Part shown: positions 1-12,100 of the stretch, piece after piece
Layout: every line of letters begins with the position of its first letter
Numbering within the stretch: position 1 is the first letter of the stretch
NCBI RefSeq assembly: GCF_001540865.1
Contig: NC_033623.1
Coordinates: 310,001-374,000 of the forward strand
Reading direction: 5' to 3'
DNA from: Ananas comosus
Taxonomy: Eukaryota; Streptophyta; Magnoliopsida; Poales; Bromeliaceae
DNA length: 64,000 bases
Position numbers and translations under genes: made by a program
Notes under the pieces: generated by a model
The model's database searches: none
What the model saw: the letters and a program-made list of their open reading frames with translations, nothing else
Told to the model about the DNA's origin: nothing

Positions 1-2138
1 TTGAACTTGCTTATAATTGTGCTTGTAACATAGTTTGAGATCCAAAATAACAAAACAATCACTAAAAGGTGTTACAAGGACAAATTAACAACTTATTGGG
101 TGATGAGTATAGTCCATGTGCTTAGTCACTTGGCTTTATATGGGACTCACTTTTCCTTTTTTTTTTTTTTTTTTTTCTGCTTTATTTTTTCTCTGTTTCC
201 TTTTTTTTTCTTTTTTTCTTTTTTTCCCATATTTATCTTTTTGTTTGGTGACTGGTGAGTGAGAACATGGGGACTCGCATGTGCTTGGTCAGCTTTTCCT
301 GATCTTTCAATTATTACAAAAAAAATTATTCCCCCACTTCAGCCATTTTTGAAATTACTTTCTCAAATAGATTTAAAATTGAGATCTAAATATTTTCCCT
401 GGCAAATTCCTCCTCAAAAGAGAAAGGATAACAAAAAAGAGGATAGCTTGATCCATATAGGGTAAAAAGGAACATCCATATTTAATCAACAATCACATAC
501 AATGTAGGAAATGCATACAATTATACATGTTGAGCATCAAAGTTAATCATATCTCTCATCTGAATCATTTAAAAGAAGAATCCATCTACATAACAAAGTT
601 GTGAGATCCATTCTACATATAGACTATATTTCTTATAGCATTCATACTGAAGGGGCATTCATGAAACATGACCCTGACCAGGAGCCCACACATCTCAGAT
701 AAGATCAAAGTCTAATTTAATCTATCAATAGAAGAACAGGCCACTTTAAATCACACTGGATCAAGCGAACGACTCGAGCGATGCAATAAAAGAATCTACT
801 GCGACGACACAAAGAAAGAAGCATTAAAGATGACAAAGTTATCAAAAGCCTCTCGAGCAAAACATTTTCATCAAAAACACTACCAGCATCATGCATTGTA
901 CATGTAAAGCCAAATACAAACTTCATGAATTTCTTCAAGTTCACATGCAAATTGTCAGTCCTCATTTTCCAACTCTAACTACTTTATACTTGCGACAAAA
1001 TCAAAATGAAGAATTTCACAACTATTTCGGAAACTATCAATCAGTTACTCCTAATTGGTAACGCCGGAAATTATGGATGGATTAGTCCCTAATGGTAACA
1101 CCAGAAGCTATGGATGTGAACTTCTGGAGGAAAAAAAAGAAGAAAAATCTAAAAAAACTAAAAAATTCTCAATAATGAGAAGAGCAACTCATATTCAAAT
1201 CAGACAATTATTGAATCACCCATATTGATACGAAGTGATTCAATTAGCTCAGTAATTGAATCAAATGACCAAATTGTGGAGATAATGCTCTATTAATTCA
1301 AACCTAGCTTACCCTCACGCAGACTGATACCAATTCGGCAAATTACTAAAATCTTACTGTAAACTAGTCTAAAATGAGTTGGATTGTGTCAATTCACTTC
1401 TCAAGCAAATATCTCATTGCCAAATCTCTTGAAAATGTTAGCTAACTTCACCATCCAATAATGTAGTTAACCCCACTCTATGAACAAACTGAATAACTAC
1501 ATATTCAAATCCAAATGATGTCGACCAATTACCAATCCGGTTGAACATAGAACTTCCCTGAGCATATATAGAAGTCTAGCAGACTCAATTGACTCACTAG
1601 TAGGATTCAAATGACCCAATTCGGCACCACTATTGCATAACTAAACCAAATCTATCTCCGTCACATCTACAGTTGCACACACCGGACAAACTAAACAAAA
1701 TAATCTCAATTAGTTTAGGCTGAATATGGGTCACAATGCACAACAACACAAGAAAGTAGAGATTGGATCAGAAGTCACATCAGTAGCATTTCACACCATT
1801 TACAAACTGGACAGATTCAAATGTTTAGTAACTAAAAGCATTATTTTTGTGGCTTCATAAACTTGACATTTACATAATATTAGCTCAAGTTTCCTAAAAT
1901 CTATCATAAACATAAGCAGAAGCAATTGTGCAGCAAATAAGCAGTCCTGATTTGAGTAAATGAATGAACTATCAAAGTACATTTCAGGATCTTTAATGTT
2001 CAATTCAAAACACACTCGGCTACACGAAATTTCATATCACAATCTCTACAAAAGTGCAATTTAAGACGGCTATAGTGACCGAGAACATCAAAGCAACCTT
2101 TCGAGAGTATGGTACTGCAATATAACATAGTTTTGCCA
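1..2138. other. Non-coding flank downstream of the RTF2-like gene
   Basis: I see no supportable coding region here. The stretch is AT-rich, with a run of T-rich, poorly complex sequence at about 150-240. The only open frames are short and match no family I know. The part nearest 2138 should be the 3' untranslated region of the RTF2-like gene on the minus strand, but I could not place its poly(A) site with confidence. Confidence 0.6.
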
Positions 2139-3182
2139 TCAGTTCCTGCCGAGTGGAAGCGACCTGCAAGAAAACGTCTCCTTGAAGTCCGATTTCTTTG
2201 ACGAAGTGAATATTGACGCGTACACTTCCTTCGTGGCATTAGCCGGTGCGATATCCAGAGCCCTAAATCTCTTCCCATTACTATCTTTCTTCCCATTATC
2301 CAATACATCGCCTTTCTCATCGGCAGCATGCTTCGTGCCGCTCAAGCAAGCGCCCGCCTTCTTCTCCTTCCTCTCCTTCACTCTCCCCCTCTCCTCCTCC
2401 ATCATTGCCCTCAACAGCTTGACCTCCTCGGCGCTCCCGTTGATCACAATCTTATCCGAATCCGAGAACTCCTTATGGCAAACCAAGCAAGACGTCGACT
2501 TCACCTCCTTCAGAGCCTTCGCACTCAATACGTGGCCGCAACCCCTGACCGCAAAGAAGCTATACTTCCCATTGAATTCAAGACCGGTAATCGGGCACTG
2601 GAATTTAGTTTCGGCATCAGTAGTGGCACCCGGAATAGAATCGAGGTGGATGGGGATGAGGTCCTTGAGCCCGCGGATGTGCTTGAACTCCTTGGGGAGC
2701 TTCTTGTGGAGAAGCGCTTCTATGAGGGCCTCCTTGTTGAAGAGGTTGCCGAGGCGATCGACCACGGCGGGGTGGGCGAGGGGCTCGCCGGAGAGCGCGC
2801 AGGTGGTCCACTTGGAGAGGCGGGTCTCGTTGGGGTCGACCTTATCGGGCTTCTTCGTGGCGTACATGTTGAGGTAGCAGTCGCGGGACTCGGCGCCGGT
2901 GGCGCCGCCATCTCCGCCGCCGCCGCGGAGGCGGAGGCGGAGGGTGAGGTCGAGGACGCCGCCGCCGCCGCCGCCGGCGGCGGAGGCGAGGGTGGAGGAG
3001 TCGGGAAGGGGCTTTCCGTTGAGGGAGAAGTAGAGGGAGTCTAGGGCTAGGGTTTGTGGGAGGAGGAGGGAGAGCTTGAGGCGGCGGAGGGTAAAGTCGG
3101 GGGCGAGGGTTAGGGCGCGGGAGGGGAGGGAGAGGTCGGGGGATCGGACGAGGACATGGACGGGGGTTAGCGTTTCGTCCAT
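2139..3182 (-). CDS. RTF2: Replication termination factor 2 (RTF2)-like protein, intronless
   Basis: One uninterrupted 347-residue frame. After an N-terminal region that looks ubiquitin-like (LNGKPLPDSSTL near residue 55) and a glycine-rich linker comes the Rtf2 domain: a first degenerate RING half (CALSGEPLAHPAVVDRLG, about 128-145), then CPITGLEFNGKYSFF and the CGHVLSAKAL / CLVCHKEF cysteine-histidine set at about 195-240. A basic, charged tail follows. Rtf2 proteins act at stalled replication forks in fission yeast, and the Arabidopsis homologue is known from pre-mRNA splicing and embryo development; the role here is inferred from family. The ATG at 3182 is chosen because the ubiquitin-like segment follows it directly. 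The 5' coding third is very GC-rich (CCG/GCC runs encoding polyglycine), unlike the 3' end. It is divergent with the RH1 helicase gene. Confidence 0.9.
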   Translation of the reverse strand: MDETLTPVHVLVRSPDLSLPSRALTLAPDFTLRRLKLSLLLPQTLALDSLYFSLNGKPLPDSSTLASAAGGGGGGVLDLTLRLRLRGGGGDGGATGAESRDCYLNMYATKKPDKVDPNETRLSKWTTCALSGEPLAHPAVVDRLGNLFNKEALIEALLHKKLPKEFKHIRGLKDLIPIHLDSIPGATTDAETKFQCPITGLEFNGKYSFFAVRGCGHVLSAKALKEVKSTSCLVCHKEFSDSDKIVINGSAEEVKLLRAMMEEERGRVKERKEKKAGACLSGTKHAADEKGDVLDNGKKDSNGKRFRALDIAPANATKEVYASIFTSSKKSDFKETFSCRSLPLGRN

Positions 3183-3691
3183 GGCTAGGGTTTCGTTTCC
3201 CTTCGATCGGGGGAGAGGTGGGGCGAAGGAGACGAAGAAGAAGAAGGGGCAGCGTTTTGCAAGTTACTGAAGCGGGTAACGGATCTCTATATAATATGCA
3301 TCGAATACGGAGTCGGAGTGGAACCGCCACAACCCACCGAAGAGATTGGCGGTGACGGGATTCACACTAGTGGGTTTTATGGTTTGGTTCGGACCTACGG
3401 AGTCAAAACCGGATCGGGTCGGGTTCGTTTCGGATCTATTCGTGGCTTCTGACTAATGACCTTTTATTTATTTATTGCAAAATTACAGAAGAGAAATATT
3501 GTAATATTAAACTTTTATATTGACTAAATTGCAAAAAGCAACCCATTGCCGGATCACGTTGAGATTCGTGCGGATCGTGCATCTGATATCAACGTTCCGA
3601 TACGCTTCGTTCTCCCGCTTCTTCTCCAATCGCACTCTGCGCCTTAGACCCTAATAAAACCCTAATCGCGAAATCCTAAAGCGAGAGCGCC
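3183..3691. promoter_or_regulatory. Bidirectional promoter between RTF2 and RH1
   Basis: Only 509 bases separate the two start codons, so both genes must share control sequence. A telo-box-like AAACCCTAA lies at 3657-3665 just before the RH1 start, and the reverse complement of AAACCCTAG lies at about 3185-3193 just before the RTF2 start. Such boxes are common in plant genes for translation and replication. No clear TATA box is seen on either side. Confidence 0.6.
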
Positions 3692-6600
3692 ATGGACGAG
3701 TCCAAGAAGCGCGTCCCCCACTTGCCATGGATGCGAAACCCCGTCGACATTGATCTCTTTGACGAGCGTCCCCTCTCGCTTCTTCCTCATCTCGATCGCA
3801 GGTGCTCTTCTCCGCCGCTTTTTTTTTTTTTCATGTACTTTTTACCTGAATTTTGTTCTTAGTTTGACGGGATTCTATGATTTTTGTGAGGTGTAGCTGA
3901 ATACTGTTCTTTTTAGGTTTTTTGTGTAATTTATGCAAATAATTTCATTTAAATGTATTAAATTTAGCTTCTTGTGCATCGATTGGAGGTAATTAACAAC
4001 GCAGGATATGAATTTCATAACTACATTGGTTTTATAGAATTTTTGTTCAATACGTATGCAATCAACTGTTTTGCTCTTGTTATAAGATTATATATCAGTT
4101 TGTTCAAGTAGATGATAGAGTTCTAAGAATGCTTTGGTTTGTAGCTTCCTATTTTTAGCGAAATTACTTTGCAACAAAGTAATTTTTGCATATATGCATG
4201 CAAAATCATATGTTTTGTAGTAGTGCTAGCTGATGTTTGCTCATTAAAAGTGTTTGTATCACGTTGCTTTGAAGGAATGATTTTTGTATTCTTTGAAGCT
4301 TATCTTTCGTGCATCTAGGTTGGAGGTGGCCTTGCGGAAGATGAATATCGAATCGCTATTTCCTGTACAAGTAGCAGTGTGGCAAGAAACAATTGGGCCT
4401 GGTGCTTTTGAACGAGATATTTGCGTCAACTCTCCGACGGGAAGTGGCAAGACTCTATCTTATGCCTTGCCAATCGTGCAAGCGCTAGCGTCTCGGAAAA
4501 TAAGATGTCTACGTGCGTTAGTAGTTTTGCCCACGCGAGACTTAGCTTTGCAGGTTGGTTTGGGGTTATTTGGTTCTTCCTTTGGGGGAAGAATTTCACT
4601 AACAGTACACATCTTTATTCTCTTTAAAAAAAGGATTGTGATCTTTTCTTTCGAACTAGGCAATTGTTTTTATCTTTTCTCTTTGTTGGTCATACCTTTT
4701 TTGGTCTTTTGTTAATAGCTAACTTAATTTCAATGAGGCCCAAAGTTCAAAACGGAAACATCAAGTTTGGCAATTCCCAGATGTTTTTGTTCAATAGTCA
4801 GTGATATGTCAATAACAAAATCTAATTGTAAGTTTTCCTGTTCCTATTCAGGTTAAAGAAGTTTTTGATGCTATTGCGCCTGCTGTGGGTTTACGTGTGG
4901 GCTCAGCAGTGGGCCAAACATCAATTGCAGATGAAATTTCGGAACTCATTCAAAGGCCTAACTTAGAGATTCATGCAACCCTCGATCCTGAATATATACA
5001 AATGGAACCACGAACTTCGGTGGATATATTAGTGGCTACTCCTGGAAGGCTGATGGATCATATTAACATGACAAAGGGTTTTAGTCTCGAGCATCTTCGC
5101 TATCTGGTAATTTGCCTTCTCGACCAAGGATTTGGCATAGTACAACATGCTGCGTGCCTGCCAAAAAAAATACATGTGTGCCAACATACTATGGCATGAA
5201 TATCAATTTTCTTTGGCTCCAATATATTCTACTTATTATATATTTTTGTCTAATCTTTTGCACTTGCTGAGGGAACTACTTGCTAATTTTACAGAAAAGA
5301 GGGTTTGAACCATGCCATTGACATGGGGGTCGTAGCGTGCCAATGTCTTGTTGGCATTGTACAGTATGTTGTGCACAGCCTGTGCCGATTGGCACTCAAA
5401 TCCTTGTTCTCGACCATTAGTTCTTGCATGTCGTGCACAACATAGGCCGTGCGCCTGCTAGTGATGCTGCCCATCCCATTTCTTCCATTTCATAAGATGA
5501 ATTATTGTTGTTTTTCAACATCTTCTATTTGTAATCTCAGGTTGTTGATGAAACAGATCGATTGTTAAGAGAGGCCTATCAGTCCTGGCTGCCAACCGTC
5601 ATTCAACTTACTTGCTCGACTGATCAAGAAATGCTCAGCCATGAAACTGTTGACCCCGCTTTTCTTGGTTCCTTAATTACCGTTAGGAGATCGTAAGTTT
5701 CTGTCTCTTCCTCTCTATATTGTTTAAAGTTTCACTGGAAACTGGTATTTGGAAAATCGGATAAATCCTCTAGTTGTTTTTACTTTTGCCATGTAGAGGT
5801 GTCGAACGGGGTTTTAAAGGTAAGCGTTACCCAAGGCTAGTGAAAATGATTTTGTCTGCTACATTGACTCAAGATCCTAGCAAGATTTCTCAACTTGACT
5901 TGCATCATCCTCTATTGTTGACAAGCGGAAATAAGCGCTACAGACTACCTGAATTACTGGTTTCTTATAAGCTGGTAAGCTTTCTTCACAATTTATACAT
6001 GAAGATATCCATTTATCTAGTATTGTAGCAAGTCAGTGTTGTTTTATATGTAAAAGATGTTCTTTTCCAATGGCCTATAATATTTCATTGCATTTAAGTT
6101 ATCTGACAAAAGATGAGCCACTTACTGTTTTTTGGTATCCCTGCAGATTTGTAATTCAAAACTCAAGCCATTGTACTTAGTTGCTCTCCTTCAAGAGTTG
6201 AAAGGGGAGAAGTGCATTGTTTTTACATCCTCTGTCGAATCAACTCACAGGCTGAGCACTTTATTGAAGTTCCTTGGAGAATTACCATTTCAATTTAGCG
6301 AATATTCACGCCTGCAGCGTCAATCTGTTCGGAGGTGAGCATCTATAGTTTCCTAACTTAATAGAGTTAGTGTTAGATTATCTGTTTGTGTCGCATTTGT
6401 TAAATTCAACTATCTAATTTTATGGTAGCTTTTTGTTTTGTTATTTTTCTGATCATTTTCTAATTGTGTATCTAACACCTTATGCTGTTAATTTATTTTG
6501 CTGTTGTTAGGGTGTTTTCTGCATAAGCTTCACTGTCTTTGTGTGTTAATTTGTCTAGAGTTCTTGTCCAAATGAAGTTGTGGCAATGTAGAGTAGCTAT

Positions 6601-7514
6601 GATTCTTGTTAAATGCCGTGTCCACTATTGGAAGGGAGAGTGAAATACCTAACTAACATTCTTTTTTAAAATCATTTACTTCTGTTTTCTTTCTTGCGCA
6701 GCAAAACATTGAAGGCCTTTAGAGAAGGGAAGCTAGAAGTGCTTATTGCAACAGATGCAATGACTCGAGGAATGGATGTCGAAGGGATAAGAAATGTCAT
6801 AAATTATGATATGCCGCCGTATGTGAAGACATACATACACCGAGCAGGCCGCACTGCAAGAGCAGGACAGTCCGGTCGCTGCTTTACTCTGCTAAGAAAA
6901 CATGAAGTAAGGCTATTTTCCTGCAAATAATGTACTCGTACTTGCGATTGTTACTTTAAGTAGCTCTATACTCTATTCTAGTTCAAATGATAAAGAAACT
7001 TGTAATTTTTTGAAAAATACACTTTTCTGATAGTAGCATTCTCTAATTGGGTGTTGCTTTTCAATTTATTTAATGCTCTTTACCCTTTTAATTAATACTT
7101 GTCCTACACATTATATGCTTTAAATTTCTCTGCTTAATTAAAAGCCTCAGACATGCTCCTCGTTTCTCAGGTGAAACGTTTTGATTCGATGCTTAAGAAG
7201 GCGGATGATAATTCCTGTACTCTTCATTCTCTGCCTGCTGATTCAATAGAAAGCCTTCTTCCTATTTATTCTTCTGGTAGTGATATCGCCCTAATTTTCT
7301 TTTATTATTTAACCAAATAGTGTTTCTCCTTACTCTCTTAGCTCCGCATTCTTATATATTCTGCTCTTTTTTTTTTTTTTTTTTCTTCGCGAGTTTAACA
7401 GCACTGGAGAAGCTGAAAGAGTTTGTGGAATCGGAAGCGAGGAGGAAATCCAGCATAGGTTTCAAATCTGCAAAAGGAAACAAAAGAAAGAGAACTACCC
7501 ACAAAGTGGAGTAG
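3692..7514 (+). CDS. RH1: DEAD-box ATP-dependent RNA helicase 1 (nine coding exons)
   Basis: Exons 3692-3801, 4319-4553, 4852-5106, 5541-5692, 5797-5974, 6147-6334, 6702-6906, 7171-7276 and 7402-7514 join in frame with GT-AG borders to give 513 residues, close to Arabidopsis RH1 (about 520). Motifs in order: Q-motif-like FPVQ (51-54), motif I PTGSGKT (76-82), Ia PTRDLALQ (about 108), motif II in the variant form DETD (203-206), motif III SAT (271-273), motif V TRGMD (394-398) and motif VI HRAGRTAR (419-426). The tail is basic (KGNKRKRTTHK), suggesting nuclear or nucleolar location. The DETD variant and the layout match the RH1/Dbp6/DDX51 group, which acts in large-subunit ribosome assembly; function is inferred from family. 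The gene runs divergently from RTF2 and convergently to GCP2. Confidence 0.93.
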
Positions 7515-8250
7515 ATCCAAGTTCGAGGTACAAACCGTTCTTCCTGTTGTTTTCTGGTGCCCTAATCTTTCCTTTGCGTGTTCTCTGAAAACCCTAATGA
7601 ATGGTCCAGTGGACAGTTACATTCTAATCACAACATGTTCGACATGTTCGACCCTACGCTCGTTATCGCTATCACGTGAAACTCAGCATTAATTTTCCTG
7701 TGTTCATTTGTATGGTAGCCCCCTTTGTTAGTCTACACCTGATCTTTTCTTTTAGAAGAGCAACAGTTTTGTATTCTTATTTTTTTATGCTTTAATCTGT
7801 CCTCTGCTCTGGCAGGGGGAATTATCAGACTGTTTTTCAAGTGAAACTCCAAGAACCAGTTTCATAAAAGTTAAGCTTGACGCTTTGGTGTCGATGCTGC
7901 GTGACACGAGTAAAGAAGTCGAGAATACGTGTCCATAATATCATCGACTCAGGCTACCTGCAGGTTCTCATTATGAGGAACTATTTGGCGTCTACCTGTG
8001 GGTTCTCATTTTGATCAACTATTCAACAAATTGAAAGTATTATGGTGAAATTTTTGCCCATTACCTGTTGTTCTTGGTTCAACTAGTTTATCTCAGAGGG
8101 ATCTCTTCGGAGTTTGCGCGATGCGCTACGCAAGTAGACACGGTTTGTCGGAGTTGGAGTAGCTGATCGACGGCTGAGATTGCATCAATCTTGAAATCAC
8201 TGGTTACTGTTTATGATTCGAGTGAGTTTTGGCAATTTAATAAAATATCT
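7515..8250 (+). other. RH1 3' untranslated region, perhaps with an intron
   Basis: No coding potential. A good donor (GAG followed by GTACAA at about 7528) and an acceptor (CTGGCAG ending at 7815) could remove a 3'-UTR intron, which would matter for nonsense-mediated decay. A canonical AATAAA sits at 8239-8244. The intron is a guess from splice-site look only. Confidence 0.45.
8239..8244 (+). terminator. Poly(A) signal AATAAA, RH1
   Basis: Canonical hexamer about 725 bases after the RH1 stop, in a T-rich setting. It faces the GCP2 signal at 8425-8430, so the two genes converge with less than 200 bases between their likely ends. Confidence 0.5.
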
Positions 8251-8424
8251 GGAGTGTAATTATGAGGAATGTTTTCAATGGAGAAGATAGAACATTGATC
8301 TACGTAGCAAGCAATATAGAACTGCTTGATGATTATTTTTTGTAATTTTTTTTTTCTAGTAACAGGGATATTTACTCATGCAATACCCAGGAATAAAAAG
8401 ATGGGAAACCAAATCAAGTAAAAG

Positions 8425-8430
8425 TTTATT
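8425..8430 (-). terminator. Poly(A) signal, GCP2
   Basis: TTTATT on the plus strand is AATAAA on the minus strand. It lies about 720 bases after the GCP2 stop codon. The region between (8431-9147) contains only short open frames and is best read as GCP2 3' untranslated sequence. Confidence 0.45.
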
Positions 8431-9147
8431 TTGACAATAATCAAGAAATTTTCTCTAAAAACTGGTTTAATATGCTGTTCCACCAAGTTAAATGAAACAG
8501 GTACAAATCAGAGTTACGAGCTTCACAATTATCTGCTCTGGCACAATCCAAGAACAACGTGTGTAATAAATACTATCATCTCCAAAATTAATATATACAT
8601 ATGCATACATATACTCTCTACAAACTTCAGCAGTTGTCCCCAACATATAAAAACACGAGTGCCCGCTCGGTGGTACAAACAAGTAAAAAGTTCACTCTGT
8701 TGAAAGGCAATTCAGGAGCAATTTGGAACCGGTTTAACTGCACTGAGCTCATTACCAGCTCACGATCCTCGACGAGACGGGGGAATAAAACGACTGGCTC
8801 AATCAACACAAGCAAATACAATCACATTTGAAATGTTTCTTACCCTTTTGAGCCAGCCGAAGAAATGTGAGCAAGAACGCCAAACAACGGCACACTGCAA
8901 AATCACTAGCGAGCTCACTGATCGGTTCCTACAGCAAGAATGCACTGGGCGAGATGTGTCAGATACGGCTCTGCCTGCGAGCTGTTGCTCAAAATGGGAG
9001 CGAGACTCTGAAGCTCGGCATTAAATTCCTTCTCAAATTTCCTGTAGTTTTGGGGTGTAAGTAGTCACAGACATGTAAGATTTGAAAATTGGTTGTTCAT
9101 TTTTAGTTTTGACTTGTGTCAGTAAGTTTGGTTAATGACGGACTGCC

Positions 9148-12100
9148 TTACATGATAGAGTCGGAGATTATGATATTCTGAGATGCTAACTTTAGCTGCT
9201 CGCCTCTAAACGAAGATCTCTTTGATTTAGACTTTAGCGTTCCAGTAGTAGCAGCATCAAATGCACTATCCGGGTCAGGGACATAGATAGATGGTATCAA
9301 CAATTGAATGGAAGCCGAATATTGAAGGCATATGGATTTCAGCTTCTCGATTTTCTGCAACAAGTAGATGCAGACATAAGATAAGAAATTTATACTGCTC
9401 TGTGAGGTTTCAGGAAACGCATAATGGTGTTTCATCTAATCTACTACTCCGATATGTTTCTGGTAAAAAGGAAAAAAAGAAGGGAAGCATGAATGGAAAT
9501 ATAAATTAGAACGACCTTGAGAAGCTGAGGAGAAAGGAGCAAACATTCTTTCAGACATTTTTGGAGGAAGAAATCATGGAATTGGATGACCTGAATATAA
9601 AAGATCAGCAATAAATGACCTCATAAGGTGCTTAGATTTAATAATGCTATCAATTAATGCATCTAGAGCAATTAAATAGAACCTCATCTATGCTTATTGC
9701 ACTTTGAAGGCGATTACACATCAAATGCCAGTTTGGCTCAAGCACCTGACGACAATATAATGTAAAAGCATTAATTCCAATCAAGTGGAACTTATTTTTG
9801 ATATAAAAAAAAGAACGCTGATTACCTCAAAAGTTAGATAATGTAAAAGGCTGTTTATAAACTTAAGCATGCTGCGACAGAGAATGGAAGATCGCAATAT
9901 TGGTGTTCCCAACATGCTGAAGGAACGAAATCCCTGTAACAAAATTATTATCATTCAACAGGAAAGGACATCAGATATATAACTGAGATATTCATATGTT
10001 TACCCGGCAAAATTATCTGTTTACGGACATATCCCTGTGCAATATATGCTTTTCCAAAACTTTGTTTGTAACGTGCGTACCCTTGTGCTTACACAAATGA
10101 TGATTTTAAATACCTTTTAAAAAATAAACCAACTTTCCACCTAAGGATATTTAACTAAACTTCGAGGGCAACATGTGACAGTTTAAAATTTTAGAGGGGT
10201 GTATATGTAAATAAATCATGTTGCAGGCATTTCTACATGGATAATTCCCATATAAATTAGGCCTGAGAAACAGAGAAAATCCATGCCTGATGTGCTTGCC
10301 ACGCCATGCAAAGTTGGCGGCTGACATGCTTGCAATGAAACAGTAGCCGGAAAATCAATTGATATTTTGTTAAAGCCTTCCGCGAAATAACAAGTGATAA
10401 TGGCCATTGAACCTACAGCATCTCAACATATTAGTAGATTAACATATGCAGCAAGTAAAGCATGATAAAATAGAGAAGCAGATCAGCGTAAGAGCATAAA
10501 AGACCTTATAACTCAGGCAGAATGTTTCCAAGCCGGTAATCTGTATTGGCTCAGGCTCATCAGTATTATCAGCGACTCCTTCCAGATCTTTGAGATTGAT
10601 TAGTCTCTTCAGCAATGAAGTTTTCTCCTGATTAGAATGGATAGGAAATTAGAAAAGGAGAAAAAGGGTCCGCTTATTAGCAACTACTACAAATTAGCAG
10701 TAATAATATGCCAACACACCTCCAACTGTAGCTTGTTTGGAAATAGGTCCCTCAACTTAACCTTTTTTGAATTGAAACCCTTAACTAGCATATTTTTTTA
10801 TTTGAGAATTTTTTGTCACAGCAGCCTTTCAAATTCCTGTAATGGAATCCTTGACCACTACGATAAAAAATGCTCAAACTTTAAAAAAAAAAAGGGTTCA
10901 GCAAGGATAAAAGAAGATTTCAATGGGCCATTCCCAAATGAGCAATAATTGGAGTGTCCGCACATCTTTTACAAACCGATTTAAATTTCCTTACCACACA
11001 ACAAGTCAAGTCTTCATGACATGGATCAGCTGCAGCAGCTGTAGTGCGCAGTGCAAGGTCAAGTAGAGACTGTCTCAACATAAGAAATGCTATGTTATAA
11101 TAAGCCCTGATAATGGCTGACATCAATCTGTAACAAGAAGAAAAAAATAGGACATAGAAGCAGTAGGAGAGAAACCTGCAGTTTCTCGACTGATATTTCT
11201 TCAGGCCTCTTGGTGAGCTCATCTCGAGCAATGTCCATAAAGTGAACCAAAAAGTCACCCTAGGAGACCAAGGATATTGCTATGTATGAACATTTGAATA
11301 ATCAAACATAGTTATATTTACAAAAAAGATTTGATCTAAATTTTATTGGATTAAGAAAACTCATTAAAAACATCAATTCAGAAACCTTTCCAAGGACAAC
11401 TGTACATAGATCTGAAACGACAAAAAACATGTGTTGATGCAAATTGGCTGAATATTATAAAAATGAAATACTTATAGAAAACTTAACAGCTGCAAAGAAT
11501 TTGAGTATTGGATTACTAGCTACTCCTGAAAAGTGGAAATGTGCTGGCATACCTGGTCCAGAAGAAAATAGCGCTTCATAGATCGCAATTTTCCGACAAG
11601 GTCATACTGCAAAATCATTATTCTCACATTAGCTTTCGAAAATATATTAAGGGCAATGCAACAATCCTCACTAGAGAATACATTTTACCTTATCTTTAAT
11701 AAGACTCAAAAGCATACTGCTCGCGAAGTCATAAGCAGCTTTGATGCACTCAAGATAGTGATGATTTGATCCAAAGCTCATCAATTTTGAGTTTTCAGGT
11801 AATGGAGCCTAACAAACACAACACTGTAGATAGTTGATAGCATATACAGGATAACAGATCTTACTTCCTATAGGAGTTAATGCTATTTTACACAGTAGGA
11901 GATAAAAAATATACCTGAACACTGTGCCCACATTCTCTCATTACATTCAAGTACTTTCCAGTAGTCAAAATTGTCCCTGCAACACCTGTAAGGAAGCTAG
12001 GAATGCCTTCTTTTAGGCTGTACCGCTGTTGCCAATACTTCGCATCATAATCTTGTGTGAGGCTCTCCTGCAAAAGTATGTACAATAGGTTTCTGGAATA

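Noticed and set aside
717..965. 82-residue minus-strand frame as a small gene
   Set aside because: No recognisable motif, no supporting start context, and it lies in AT-rich flank.
2182..3044. Long open frames on the plus strand opposite the RTF2-like gene
   Set aside because: They are antisense shadows of a GC-rich coding exon; composition is odd and no family motifs appear.
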